This document shows, one piece after another, positions 17,005-25,300 of a stretch of 64,000 bases of DNA. Below the pieces are notes generated by a model. It was not told where the DNA came from, did no database searches, and saw only the letters and a list, made by a program, of their open reading frames with translations. The translations under genes were made by a program, and so were the position numbers. The DNA is taken from contig NZ_JAGGPW010000003.1 in assembly GCF_018613655.1 (NCBI RefSeq), positions 25,780 through 89,779 of the forward strand, read 5' to 3'. Source of the DNA: Planococcus sp. ISL-109 (GTDB lineage: Bacteria; Bacillota; Bacilli; Bacillales_A; Planococcaceae). Numbering within the stretch: the stretch's first letter is position 1; each line of letters begins with the position of its first letter.

Positions 17005-17613
17005 TTATTTTTTACATACCGCAATTCCTATCGGATAATGGATGTCATTGCGTTTTGGTTCAATCAGCACACCACGTTGATAATAGAATCTTTGATTTTC
17101 ATATTTTGCGAACAAATTGTGAAATTCTTTCCAGTTCAGTTGATGGACGTGAAAAGGAGAACCGCACGGCTCGCCCCGGCCATTGCCAAACGGCGTCGAT
17201 AGGATCAGCGTCCCCCCGGGATTAAGCATGTCATAAAGCGATTGCATGAAAACCTCTTCTTCCTGAAGATGTTCTAAAGTTTCAAACGAGATAATGGCAT
17301 CAAACATGCCTAGTTTTTGAGGAAGTTCGAGGTCCAGTACATCAGCTTGCACATAACGCACTTTGGGGTGGTAATATTTATGTTTCGCATACTTGATCGC
17401 TTCGATATCCAGGTCGACTGCAAGCATCTCATCCATTTTATGCTTTTTGGCTTTCGCCACTAATTGTGCCCCGTACCCTACACCTGTAGCGATATCCAGA
17501 ACACGGCCTTGTACATAATCCATCGCAAACTGATAGCGTGCGATATGCTCCAGCAATAAGCCGTTCATTGGGCCCATCTCTTCTGGAATAACCCGTTCAC
17601 CTGTATATTTCAG
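17005..17613 (-). CDS. SAM-dependent methyltransferase, probable CTG start
   Basis: Class I methyltransferase, about 202 residues from 17613 (190 from the ATG at 17577). SAM motif I is VLDIATGVGYG; LAVDLD, YVQADVLDL and FDAIISFETLEHL follow in order. The conserved N-terminal segment YTGERVIPE, typical of this family, lies upstream of the first ATG. In that stretch the frame has no ATG, GTG or TTG between an in-frame TAA and the motif. A CTG at 17613 is preceded by GGGGGAG at correct spacing, so initiation at CTG is the best explanation; a mutated start codon is the alternative. Substrate unknown. Followed by the small zinc-protein gene. Confidence 0.68.
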   Translation of the reverse strand: MKYTGERVIPEEMGPMNGLLLEHIARYQFAMDYVQGRVLDIATGVGYGAQLVAKAKKHKMDEMLAVDLDIEAIKYAKHKYYHPKVRYVQADVLDLELPQKLGMFDAIISFETLEHLQEEEVFMQSLYDMLNPGGTLILSTPFGNGRGEPCGSPFHVHQLNWKEFHNLFAKYENQRFYYQRGVLIEPKRNDIHYPIGIAVCKK

Positions 17614-17754
17614 AAACTCTCCCCCTTTCTTATTTTACTCCTGACTTAAGTTTACCAAAGAAACTTTCTTCTTTGTAATAAGTGCCCTCAGGCGCGCTAT
17701 ATTTTAATGGCAAGACATAAACCCGCATTACCCAAACATCACTGGCTCGATTTA

Positions 17755-17787
17755 AAAAACCTGCACATGGAAACCATGCGCAGGAAG
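17755..17787 (-). terminator. Terminator of the Dph6-GNAT operon
   Basis: CCTGC/CATGG pairs with CCATG/GCAGG (one internal A-C mismatch) around AAA. On the minus strand it is followed by TTTTTT, so it ends transcription from the GNAT gene. Confidence 0.75.
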
Positions 17788-17846
17788 CTTTCAGTTATTC
17801 TTTTGGAACATCTTTCGCTTTTCATCCGTTCGGCGCATGCTCATTT

Positions 17847-18842
17847 CTAATCATGGCCGTGTGCCCACGAAATGCGCGGATCGATTTGGCGCGACATGCG
17901 AACCATCACCGGTTGAAAGCCCATCCGCGGCCAGAAATAAGATGCCAATTGATTCGGCGTATGCCAATCGGCAAAAATATAATCAAAGCCTTCTTTCTTC
18001 AATTCACTAAAGCAGTGGTTCGCAAGTGCCCGTCCGATTCCGCGGCCGCGCAGATCCGGATTGGTGGAAGCGGCAGGCAGTTCAACGCAATTGTCCGGCG
18101 TCACCAAACTTAAACGATCTTCTTTGCGGAAATAGACATGGAAGCCGGCAATTTGCTCGCCTTGGTCCGCAAGCCATAAATACGCTTCCTGGTCTTCCGT
18201 CATCGCTTCGTAGCTCTTCTGGACATACTCCATCGTTTCCCGCGTAATCGGATGCCATGACGGCGCAGCCGCCTGGTGAATGCTGTTCCACACCGCCATC
18301 TTCTTCAACAGCGGCGCATCAGCTTTCGTCCCGCGGCGAAACTCGAGATGCGGCAAAGTTCCGTTCTTCGGTTCAAAATCATCCAGCGACAGAATACCGT
18401 ATTTCTGCTCAAATGAAAACCCCTGGTCCTGCCATTGCTCAAACACCATCTCATCTCCGAGCGGCGCCATCAATACATGATGGAAGTAGCCGTGCTTGAC
18501 CCATTCAGCGCCTGCATCGGCATACAGCAATCGCAATAACCGCGGATGCTCGTGCTCACTGATGGCGACCGACTCATAATCCATCCAGACGTAGCGGCCG
18601 CGGTGGGCTTCTTCCTTGAATTCGTAAACCAGATAACCGATAACGTCGATGCCGCGGACAGCGACAATTCCACCGACATACGGACGCTCCAGCAATTTCC
18701 GGATAACGCTTTCCGCTTCATCGATTTCCTCGAATGCATTCGGCAAATACGGGAAAATCTTTCGCTCACGCTCTTGGCGTTTCGCTAACAATGCGGACAT
18801 TTGCCGAATATGCTTTTCTTCTACACTGGTGAACTGGATCAT
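17847..18842 (-). CDS. GNAT N-acetyltransferase, tandem-domain
   Basis: A 331-residue protein with two GNAT-like halves. The C-terminal half has the acetyl-CoA-binding loop NPDLRGRGIGRALANHC (about residues 261-277) and a following LASYFWPRMGFQPV segment typical of motif B. The N-terminal half is divergent and lacks a clear Q/RxxGxG/A loop, so it is probably a structural or substrate-binding GNAT fold. AGGAG stands 9 bases before ATG. It lies 6 bases downstream of the Dph6-like gene, so the pair forms an operon. The acceptor substrate is unknown. Confidence 0.8.
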   Translation of the reverse strand: MIQFTSVEEKHIRQMSALLAKRQERERKIFPYLPNAFEEIDEAESVIRKLLERPYVGGIVAVRGIDVIGYLVYEFKEEAHRGRYVWMDYESVAISEHEHPRLLRLLYADAGAEWVKHGYFHHVLMAPLGDEMVFEQWQDQGFSFEQKYGILSLDDFEPKNGTLPHLEFRRGTKADAPLLKKMAVWNSIHQAAAPSWHPITRETMEYVQKSYEAMTEDQEAYLWLADQGEQIAGFHVYFRKEDRLSLVTPDNCVELPAASTNPDLRGRGIGRALANHCFSELKKEGFDYIFADWHTPNQLASYFWPRMGFQPVMVRMSRQIDPRISWAHGHD

Positions 18843-18848
18843 ATTCCA

Positions 18849-19511
18849 TCACTCCTCTGATTGAAGTTTCACTTCGAGCATCGCGTACTGGCCGTTTCGC
18901 GCAACATCTCCGAATTCCACAGGCAGCGGTTCAACAAAGATCGGACCGTCCACCAAGGTCGTATGGAATTCCCCTTCTTCGCCGCAGGCATCGATGCCAA
19001 GTGCCTCCAGCTCTTCAATCAACTCATGCGTGAAGATCCGCCCGAGAAACTCTTCTCCGACACGGCTTGTGTCCACTACCGTGATTACGGCCTTGAACTC
19101 TTCATCGACCAATTCCGTAAGCAGCGACCGGCGCGCTTCTTGCCACAGCGGATGCAAAACCTCGAGCTCCGCTTCTTTACTGACTTTCTCCACCCACATG
19201 CGGTGGTCTTCCAGATCAATATCACCGTAAACGCCCAGTTCGATGCCTTGGGTTTTGAAATTTTTCAAATGGTGGATGAATTCTTGCTCATAGCCTGCCC
19301 AGTCGGATTGGCCGATGACCAAAGGCAAGCCCATCCGTTCCGCTTGCGCTTCGAATATTTGTTTTTTCAGTCCGTGGGATTTCGAGCGCTCTCCGCCTTC
19401 TTCAAACATCGTGAACAAAGCAATCGGCACGTGCCCCTGTTTCACCGCTCTAAAAAACGCCAAAGCGGAATCTTTTCCGCCGCTCCAGGATGTAATAAAT
19501 GGTTTTTGCAT
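18849..19511 (-). CDS. Dph6-related ATP pyrophosphatase
   Basis: A 220-residue adenine-nucleotide alpha-hydrolase of the ATP_bind_4/Dph6 family. The N-terminal PP-loop SWSGGKDSALAF (about residues 8-19) binds ATP, and EEGEFHTTLVDGPIF (about 183-197) is the diagnostic second motif. Eukaryotic and archaeal Dph6 amidates diphthine on elongation factor 2. Bacteria lack diphthamide, so the bacterial substrate is different and unknown. The MQKPFITSW start at 19511 has AGAGGTG upstream; the longer frame is rejected. It is the first gene of an operon with a GNAT protein, hinting at a modification pathway. Confidence 0.8.
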   Translation of the reverse strand: MQKPFITSWSGGKDSALAFFRAVKQGHVPIALFTMFEEGGERSKSHGLKKQIFEAQAERMGLPLVIGQSDWAGYEQEFIHHLKNFKTQGIELGVYGDIDLEDHRMWVEKVSKEAELEVLHPLWQEARRSLLTELVDEEFKAVITVVDTSRVGEEFLGRIFTHELIEELEALGIDACGEEGEFHTTLVDGPIFVEPLPVEFGDVARNGQYAMLEVKLQSEE

Positions 19512-19607
19512 GCTGCACCTCTTCTGTAAATTACTTGGGCTTACATTTTTTGATTCCTTGTTTCCTCTACTTCTATTTCTCCCTGCCAAACTCCTTGTTG
19601 CACAAAA

Positions 19608-19635
19608 AAACAGCCGGGAGATTTCCCGGCTGTTT
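19608..19635. terminator. Terminator of fumC
   Basis: AAACAGCCGGGA pairs with TCCCGGCTGTTT, with A and T runs outside. On the minus strand it follows the fumarase stop by 3 bases. Confidence 0.88.
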
Positions 19636-19638
19636 GCA

Positions 19639-21021
19639 TTATTTTCCTACCATATTTTCTGGGCGTACCCATTCGTCGAATTGCTCCGACGTCAAATGGC
19701 CGCTCTTTACCGCTGATTCTTTTAATGTCGTGCCATCAATGTGCGCTTGCTTTGCAATTGCTGCCGCGTTTTCGTAACCAATGTGCGGGTTCAGTGACGT
19801 GACGAGCATCAAGGAGTTCTTCACGTGATTCTCGATCACGTCCAAGTTTGCTTCGATGCCGATTGCGCAATTGTCGTTGAAAGAAACAAGCGAATCCGTC
19901 AACAGACGGACTGATTGCAGGAAATTATACGCAATGACTGGCTTGAAGACGTTCAATTCAAAGTTCCCTTGGCTTGCTGCAAATCCGATTGCTGCGTCAT
20001 TTCCCATGACTTGCGCCGAAACCATCGTCAATGCTTCACTTTGTGTCGGGTTGACTTTCCCTGGCATGATTGAACTGCCTGGCTCATTTGCTGGAATCGT
20101 GATCTCGCCGATGCCGCTGCGCGGGCCGCTTGCGAGCCAGCGCACGTCGTTGGCGATCTTCATCGCATCTGCCGCAAGCGCTTTGATTGCGCCGTGCACG
20201 TAAACCATTTCATCATGGCTTGTCAGTGCGTGGAATTTGTTTTCAGCCGATGTGAATTCTGAACCAACCGCTTCTTGGATGAATTCCGCAACGTAGCCGC
20301 CGAATTTCGGATCTGCGTTGATGCCCGTACCGACGGCAGTTCCGCCGATCGCCAGTTCACGCATATGCTCTACGCTTTCTTTGATCATGCGCTCACTTTT
20401 CTCAAGCATATGGCGCCAGCCGCTGATTTCCTGGCCCAATGTGAGTGGTGTAGCATCCTGAAGATGCGTACGGCCGATTTTGATGACTTCGTCGAATTTC
20501 TTCGCTTTCTCATCGAGTGTCGCTTTCAACTTCTGAACCGCTGGGACCAATTGTTCGTTGACGGCAAGAACTCCTGCAACGTGCATCGCAGTCGGATATG
20601 TATCGTTCGAGCTTTGGGACATATTGACGTCATCGTTCGGGTGAAGTTTTTCGTCCGACCCTTGTTCAGCCAAAATTTCGTTTCCGCGGCGCGCCAATAC
20701 TTCGTTCATGTTCATATTGGATTGTGTGCCGCTTCCTGTTTGCCAAACGACGAGCGGAAAGTGGTCGTTCCATTTGCCTTCGATCACTTCGTTTGCTGTC
20801 GCTTCAATAGCGTGCATTTTCGCGTCAGACATTTTACCTAGCTTATGGTTCGCTTTAGCTGTCGCTTTTTTCAGTTGGGCAAATGCCATGACAACTTCGT
20901 GCGGCATACGTTCTGTACCGATTGCAAAGTTTTGGACGCTGCGCTGTGTTTGCGCTCCCCACATTTTGTCAGCTTCGACTTGAATTTCACCGATCGTGTC
21001 TTTTTCTGTACGATACTGCAT
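19639..21021 (-). CDS. fumC: Class II fumarate hydratase
   Basis: A 460-residue class II fumarase interconverting fumarate and malate in the TCA cycle. The superfamily signature [16 protein letters not shown] (about residues 316-331) is complete, and [20 protein letters not shown] (about 184-203) carries the catalytic His region. The early [15 protein letters not shown] motif (near 96-110) distinguishes fumarases from other family members. The MQYRTEKD start at 21021 has TTGGAG 8-9 bases upstream; the ATG 7 codons earlier is less likely. Length matches B. subtilis CitG (FumC). Monocistronic with its own terminator. Confidence 0.93.
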   Translation of the reverse strand: MQYRTEKDTIGEIQVEADKMWGAQTQRSVQNFAIGTERMPHEVVMAFAQLKKATAKANHKLGKMSDAKMHAIEATANEVIEGKWNDHFPLVVWQTGSGTQSNMNMNEVLARRGNEILAEQGSDEKLHPNDDVNMSQSSNDTYPTAMHVAGVLAVNEQLVPAVQKLKATLDEKAKKFDEVIKIGRTHLQDATPLTLGQEISGWRHMLEKSERMIKESVEHMRELAIGGTAVGTGINADPKFGGYVAEFIQEAVGSEFTSAENKFHALTSHDEMVYVHGAIKALAADAMKIANDVRWLASGPRSGIGEITIPANEPGSSIMPGKVNPTQSEALTMVSAQVMGNDAAIGFAASQGNFELNVFKPVIAYNFLQSVRLLTDSLVSFNDNCAIGIEANLDVIENHVKNSLMLVTSLNPHIGYENAAAIAKQAHIDGTTLKESAVKSGHLTSEQFDEWVRPENMVGK

Positions 21022-21102
21022 TCCATTCACTCCAATTCTCATTCTTTAAGTAGCTTCTCTTCTATATAAACACATTCCATTCGAGAAAAGCGACTCCTGC
21101 AG

Positions 21103-22602
21103 TTAAAACTTCCCGGTTTTGCTGGAAAAGAACGCTGCGATAATCTCTTCGTCCGAATGGGGAATGTATTCCCCATTAACAATCTGGCAGCCGTTGATGC
21201 AGCCGCTCGACAATAAGATAATGTCTTCCGGGCCGCTTTCCTCAAGCGCTTTTTCCACTGCCTGCTTGCGTGTAGGAGCCTTCAGCACCTTTTGCTGATA
21301 CGGCTCGCTGAAGCCCTTGATGACTTCCGAGATGACATCTTCAGGATCATGGAAGCCCGGATGGTCGACCGTGACGACCAGCACATCGGCTTTGCCTTCA
21401 GATGCTTTGGCCATTTTCGGCATCTTTGCGAAATCCCGGATGCCGATGCCTGCGATGAGCGCAATCAGCCGGCGATGCGGCAATTTCCGAGCTTCCGTCA
21501 GTACGGCATCGATCGCGACCGGCGTGTGGGCATAATCCAGAATGATGGTCCGACCTTCAGGGCCTCTGATTACTTGAAAGCGTCCTTCCACTTGCGGCAT
21601 TTCAGTCAAAACAGCAATAATCCGGTCCAGTGAATGGCCCGCGTGAAGTGCCGTCCCGACCGCTGCCGTTAAATTAGCGGCATTGTAATCGCCGAACAGC
21701 GGAGCTTCCACAATTTTCTTATCGCCTTTATAATTCAATTCAAAGTGCATTCCTTGTGCAGATGCGCTATAGTTTCCCCAAATGAGATCGGCACCGCTCG
21801 CCGGGTTATGGCTATATGTCAATACCGGATAATCAGCCATCGCTAAAATGGCCTCGCTCAAGCCAGGGTCATCGAGATTGACGACCGCTGCTTTTGCCCG
21901 CTCGAACAACTTCAGCTTGGACTCCCGGTAATGTTCAAAAGTTTTATGGTATTCCAGGTGCTCTTCGGATAAGTTCGTGTGAATCGCCACATCAAAGACA
22001 ATGCCTTCGACGCGCTGCTGATCAAGCGCTGTTGAAGACACTTCCATCGCGACCGCTTTTGTTCCAGCATCCCGCAACAAGGCGAAAATCTGATGGATAT
22101 CCGAAGCGATCGGCGTAGTCGGCGTGCTTTTTTCAAACGGAACTTTGCCTTCAGCCGTCTCGACGCCGGTCGTGCCGATGAATCCGCACGGTGTACCCAG
22201 CAAATTGAATAAATTTCGCACATACGTAGCCGTCGTCGTCTTGCCGTTCGTGCCGGTCACTCCGACTTTGAACAATTCGTGCTGCGGAGAACCATGAAAG
22301 AAATCCGCAATGTGCGCCAATGCATTCCGCACATCCGCCACGAGCAGGAAATGGACGCCCGGATATTGCTCCGCCTGTTTTGAAAGGATTTCCTCATTAG
22401 AGCCGATAATCGCCTGCGCACCGTTTCCAATCGCTTGCTTTATGTATAAATGGCCGTCCGTGTTTTCTCCAACCACACAAAAGAAAGCAGAACCGTCCCG
22501 TGCTGCTGCGGAATTATATACGAGTGACCCGACCTCTGTCGGCTCCGGGCCAAACGATTTTAAAATGCTCACTCCGGGAATTTGTGCAAACTGCAATTTC
22601 AT
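21103..22602 (-). CDS. MurE-like UDP-MurNAc-tripeptide ligase with divergent motifs
   Basis: A 499-residue Mur ligase. The ATP loop GVTGTNGKTTT is at about residues 114-124, EVSSTALDQQR and HTNLSEEHLEYH are present, and the C-terminal domain is full length. The amino-acid-selecting motif, DNPR in diaminopimelate-adding MurE and DNPA in lysine-adding S. aureus MurE, reads DHPG (residues 413-416). The usual GKGHE/SKGRE segment is replaced by SSGCINGCQ (near 464-472). Planococcaceae mostly use L-lysine at position 3, so it may be the lysine enzyme or a specialised paralogue. Isolated from the dcw cluster. Start at 22602 is set by AGAGGAGTT. Confidence 0.78.
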   Translation of the reverse strand: MKLQFAQIPGVSILKSFGPEPTEVGSLVYNSAAARDGSAFFCVVGENTDGHLYIKQAIGNGAQAIIGSNEEILSKQAEQYPGVHFLLVADVRNALAHIADFFHGSPQHELFKVGVTGTNGKTTTATYVRNLFNLLGTPCGFIGTTGVETAEGKVPFEKSTPTTPIASDIHQIFALLRDAGTKAVAMEVSSTALDQQRVEGIVFDVAIHTNLSEEHLEYHKTFEHYRESKLKLFERAKAAVVNLDDPGLSEAILAMADYPVLTYSHNPASGADLIWGNYSASAQGMHFELNYKGDKKIVEAPLFGDYNAANLTAAVGTALHAGHSLDRIIAVLTEMPQVEGRFQVIRGPEGRTIILDYAHTPVAIDAVLTEARKLPHRRLIALIAGIGIRDFAKMPKMAKASEGKADVLVVTVDHPGFHDPEDVISEVIKGFSEPYQQKVLKAPTRKQAVEKALEESGPEDIILLSSGCINGCQIVNGEYIPHSDEEIIAAFFSSKTGKF

Positions 22603-22705
22603 ATTGTAACTCCTCTTGAAGATAAATTTATGTGGATTGTTGATAATTTTACAGGAAAGCGCTTTATTGTTCCACAATCATGTACGCTTTTTCGGAAATT
22701 ATACA

Positions 22706-23422
22706 TCAACTAAGAGGTTTAGCGAATTGCAGTGCATGAAAGCCTTTGACCATCTGAAAGCCGATTCCAACATACCCTTCATGTAATAGCTCTCTCTGTT
22801 TCTTCAAATCATCTATTCCGACTGTCACATGATCGCCGTAATCTGCATATGGCTGTTCCAAATCTTTTACGAGAATATAACGTTCAAGTCCATCATATTT
22901 TGTTTTCAAGGCGGCAATATGCATGTGCTGAGTGAACTTGTCCTTTAAACTCGGAATATTCATCGGAGCTACAGTACATGCCACATAACGGAATTTTTTC
23001 TCCAGCTTCGCCAGTTCTTTCATAACCACTTCAGCCAGTTTTTGCTGAAGCCGGTTTCCGCGATAATCCGGAATCACTGCTGAAATTTCCTGATAAATCA
23101 TATCACCGATTTCATCACCCTTGAGCCCGATATCCAATCCAAGATGCTCTTCATCAATTTCCGGAACGAGCAAAGCACGAAAAGCGACTAGCTCCCCTGC
23201 TACAAAAGCGCCGGCGACGAGACCGTTATCATTCAAGATAAACAAAAATTCTTCAGTCGATAATGGCTGCAGCGTATTTTTTTCTGGCAGCGAGTCGAGC
23301 ACCGTTTGTTGGACCCGTTCAATTTCTTCTAAATCTTCCAAGTACAGGCGCTTCATATACATTGGCACCTGTTTGTGCAAACGCACATTGGTCAGCGTAC
23401 CTTCATATAGACGGTCTCTCAA
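22706..23422 (-). CDS. GNAT N-acetyltransferase
   Basis: A 238-residue GNAT-fold protein. The acetyl-CoA loop is recognisable as VIPDYRGNRLQQKLAEVVM (about residues 116-134), where RGNRLQ replaces the usual RGxGxG. LVAGAFVAGELVAFRALLVPE forms the preceding strands and VACTVAPMNIPSLK the following N-rich motif. The frame starts at TTG (23422) with a GGGGGG ribosome site; an internal start at MYMKRLY (residue 20) is an alternative. Substrate unknown. It has no close operon partner; the MurE-like gene is about 100 bases downstream. Confidence 0.72.
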   Translation of the reverse strand: MRDRLYEGTLTNVRLHKQVPMYMKRLYLEDLEEIERVQQTVLDSLPEKNTLQPLSTEEFLFILNDNGLVAGAFVAGELVAFRALLVPEIDEEHLGLDIGLKGDEIGDMIYQEISAVIPDYRGNRLQQKLAEVVMKELAKLEKKFRYVACTVAPMNIPSLKDKFTQHMHIAALKTKYDGLERYILVKDLEQPYADYGDHVTVGIDDLKKQRELLHEGYVGIGFQMVKGFHALQFAKPLS

Positions 23423-23513
23423 AACCCATTCCCCCCATCTCTTGCATAGTTACAGAATACCATGTTCCATTTCTATCGTCTTTAAGTTTTTTCAATTGAC
23501 TGTAAAATTGAAA

Positions 23514-24036
23514 CTATTTACCAATACCCGACAGAAAGCGGTCGATTTCCCGCTGTGAGCAAAGAAGAGAGACACGCTTCTCCGGGTATTGTGCGGAAAA
23601 ACTTTTCATCAATTTCTGTTGTGAGCGTTTGCGATCATGATAAGTTGTTACTATAATAATTCAAAACGCGCGGTCCAATTTTTCCGGACAGCCCGCCGCC
23701 ATATCCGGCCGCATCTTTTTCATATACTGAATCCTTCTTTTCGTGACGCGCCACAAACAGCGCCAAAGCGGCAGCTCCAACTGAATGAGTGTATCACAAG
23801 CAGACAAGCGCATATCCATGCTGCTGCTGTAATTCCCTTCAATGATCCAGCGCGGCTCCATTACCAGTTCCATCTGCGCCTGCCGAAATTCTTTTTTTGC
23901 TAGCCTCAATCTATCCCGGCTTCCAATAATACGCATCTAAATGATACACGAGCAGATGCAAGGATCCTCTTAAAAGCCTTGAAAACGTTGATTTTCCGAC
24001 TCCTGCCGACACATCCATCACCATGATCCGCTGCAT
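23514..24036 (-). pseudogene. FlaR-type DNA topology modulation ATPase, decayed
   Basis: P-loop kinase-like protein related to DNA topology modulation (FlaR) proteins. A normal start (GGGGAGA before ATG at 24036) reads MQRIMVMDVSAGVGKSTFSR, then VYHLDAYYWKPG. The next codon is TAG where family members have Trp. A run of seven A's near 23893 then shifts the frame; the corrected frame continues EFRQAQMELVMEPRWIIEGN to LDRAF and a TGA at 23661. The reading resumes as IIIVTTYHDRKR and ends at 23514. Removing one A gives 174 codons, the normal length. Two stops plus a frameshift make this a true pseudogene rather than a single error. Confidence 0.82.
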
Positions 24037-24107
24037 TAACTCTCCCCATTTTCCTGTTCTTTTAACAATAACTAATAGCGCTAAAAAGTTCTATCTGAAC
24101 TTAACCC

Positions 24108-24136
24108 TTGCATTCTTCTGAAGACCATGCTATTCT
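24108..24136 (+). promoter_or_regulatory. Promoter of the cold-shock gene
   Basis: TTGCAT (24108-24113), a 17-base spacer and TATTCT (24131-24136) preceded by TG (extended -10). Start of transcription near 24143 gives a 5' leader of about 107 bases, the long leader typical of cold-shock genes. Confidence 0.7.
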
Positions 24137-24250
24137 AAGGAAGAATTATTTTTGTTCGATGGCTTTTCACTAAGTATCAGATTTAATCTGAAGGATTTGA
24201 GCAAGGATAGTAATACAATGTATGCAATAGCATACGAGGAGGATATACAC

Positions 24251-24451
24251 ATGGAACAAGGTAAAGTAAAATGGTTTAACTCAGAAAAAGGATTCGGCTT
24301 CATCGAGCGCGAAGGCGGCGACGACGTATTCGTTCACTTCTCAGCTATCCAAAGCGAAGGCTTCAAAACTCTTGACGAAGGTCAAGAAGTTACTTTTGAT
24401 ATCGAGCAAGGCCAACGCGGTCTTCAAGCTACTAACGTATCAAAAGCTTAA
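24251..24451 (+). CDS. csp: Cold-shock protein (CspB family)
   Basis: A 66-residue five-stranded OB-fold RNA chaperone. Both nucleic-acid-binding motifs are present: KGFGFIE (RNP1, residues 13-19) and VFVHF (RNP2, residues 26-30). Length and sequence are standard for B. subtilis CspB/CspD. The [10 protein letters not shown] start has GAGGAGG 8 bases upstream; the longer frame runs through the untranslated leader and is rejected. A leader of about 107 bases with an extended -10 promoter suggests cold-responsive control through mRNA structure. Codon use shows strong bias towards preferred codons, as expected for a highly expressed gene. Monocistronic with its own terminator. Confidence 0.95.
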   Translation: MEQGKVKWFNSEKGFGFIEREGGDDVFVHFSAIQSEGFKTLDEGQEVTFDIEQGQRGLQATNVSKA

Positions 24452-24468
24452 TCAACCTTTAAACTTTC

Positions 24469-24496
24469 AATGGACTCTTCTTATGAAGAGTCCATT
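24469..24496. terminator. Terminator of the cold-shock gene
   Basis: AATGGACTCTTC pairs perfectly with GAAGAGTCCATT around TTAT, followed by a T-run on the plus strand. Confidence 0.92.
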
Positions 24497-24596
24497 TTTT
24501 GTTGCCTAAAATTACATACGATCAGGCTTTTTTTGAGTGAAATGGGTACAATTCGTTTTCATCGGCCACAAATACGCCGCTATTCGTTCGATTGTC

Positions 24597-25034
24597 TTGA
24601 AATGAGCTGGACTTGATGTGTGGAATTGTATCGCACGCTGTTTGAGCATCGTTAAACTATTCGCCGCCTCGCTTTGGGTTGGCCTTACGCAATGAGCCAG
24701 AAACCCGCTGTCTCATTGCTTCGGCTCACCCGTTTACGCGAGACGGCTATTAGCTTTCTTTGATTCAAATGAGTGAAATTCATTTGTGCTTCTATAGGAT
24801 TCATCCGCTGTTGGGGAAATCGCTTCCGTGGTGGAGTAAGTGGTGGAAACAAAATAGCATTTCACTTTTCAGGAACTTTGAAAAGAACAATGAGCATGTA
24901 ATATAACGGCAGCTCTGTATGACTCCATTTGCAAATGTAAGAAATGACGAAATATAATACCATTATAAAAATAGAGACGGAGCGGAAGGGGCCGACGCCC
25001 GCCCCCCGGCAAGCGTGCCCCTGCAGCGCAGTCT
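24597..25034 (-). repeat. Composite intergenic repeat, copy 1 (inverted relative to copy at 49303)
   Basis: About 440 bases without a credible gene. Read on the minus strand it holds a GC-rich block of about 60 bases (GCAGGGGCACGCTTGCC then GGGCGTCGGCCCCTTCC, 24975-25030). A divergent middle follows, then GGAAGCGATTTCCCC, GGGTGAGCCGA, CTGGCTCATTGC, CCCAAAGC and TTCCACACATC and finally TCCAGCTCATTTC. The same blocks in the same order occur on the plus strand at 49303-49766. Parts of it can be translated but the frames are not conserved between copies, so it is probably non-coding. This covers the gene-free stretch between the cold-shock and beta-lactamase regions. Confidence 0.75.
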
Positions 25035-25170
25035 TAAAAAACAAGCTAATTAGACATTAAAACTCAGTGTTAGCCCGGAGTGCAGTCTGCAGCTTTTACT
25101 TTTAATATCCTCTTATACATCTCTTAACAAAATATCTGCCATTTCTCAACCACCCCATTTTAATTCCACC

Positions 25171-25198
25171 AAAAAAGCCGCCCGAGGGCGGCTTTTTT
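25171..25198. terminator. Terminator after the small membrane gene
   Basis: AAAAAAGCCGCCC pairs with GGGCGGCTTTTTT. Its T-run side on the minus strand begins right at the stop codon of the 32-residue gene. Confidence 0.88.
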
Positions 25199-25296
25199 CA
25201 ATTCAGGATAAAATACAATTGGAAGACCACGAAAATGATTGCGACCAACAGGAGCGTTCCGACCAACACGCTCATGGCCAGTTTTTTTCCGTCCAT
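25198..25296 (-). CDS. 32-residue single-pass membrane peptide
   Basis: A 33-codon frame, MDGKKLAMSV then an uninterrupted hydrophobic stretch (LVGTLLLVAIIFVVF) to LYFILN and TGA. GGGTGAGAGG precedes the ATG closely. It starts 5 bases after the stop of the VOC/beta-lactamase gene and ends exactly at that operon's terminator, so it is very likely the last gene of the operon. The polar N-terminus and one transmembrane helix suggest a small membrane peptide that may partner another protein. No family is recognised. Confidence 0.6.
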   Translation of the reverse strand: MDGKKLAMSVLVGTLLLVAIIFVVFQLYFILN

Positions 25297-25300
25297 CCTC

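Noticed and set aside
24500..25170. Protein-coding genes within the composite repeat (for example the frame at 24862-25044).
   Set aside because: Frames are not conserved between the two repeat copies, and no ribosome sites are present.
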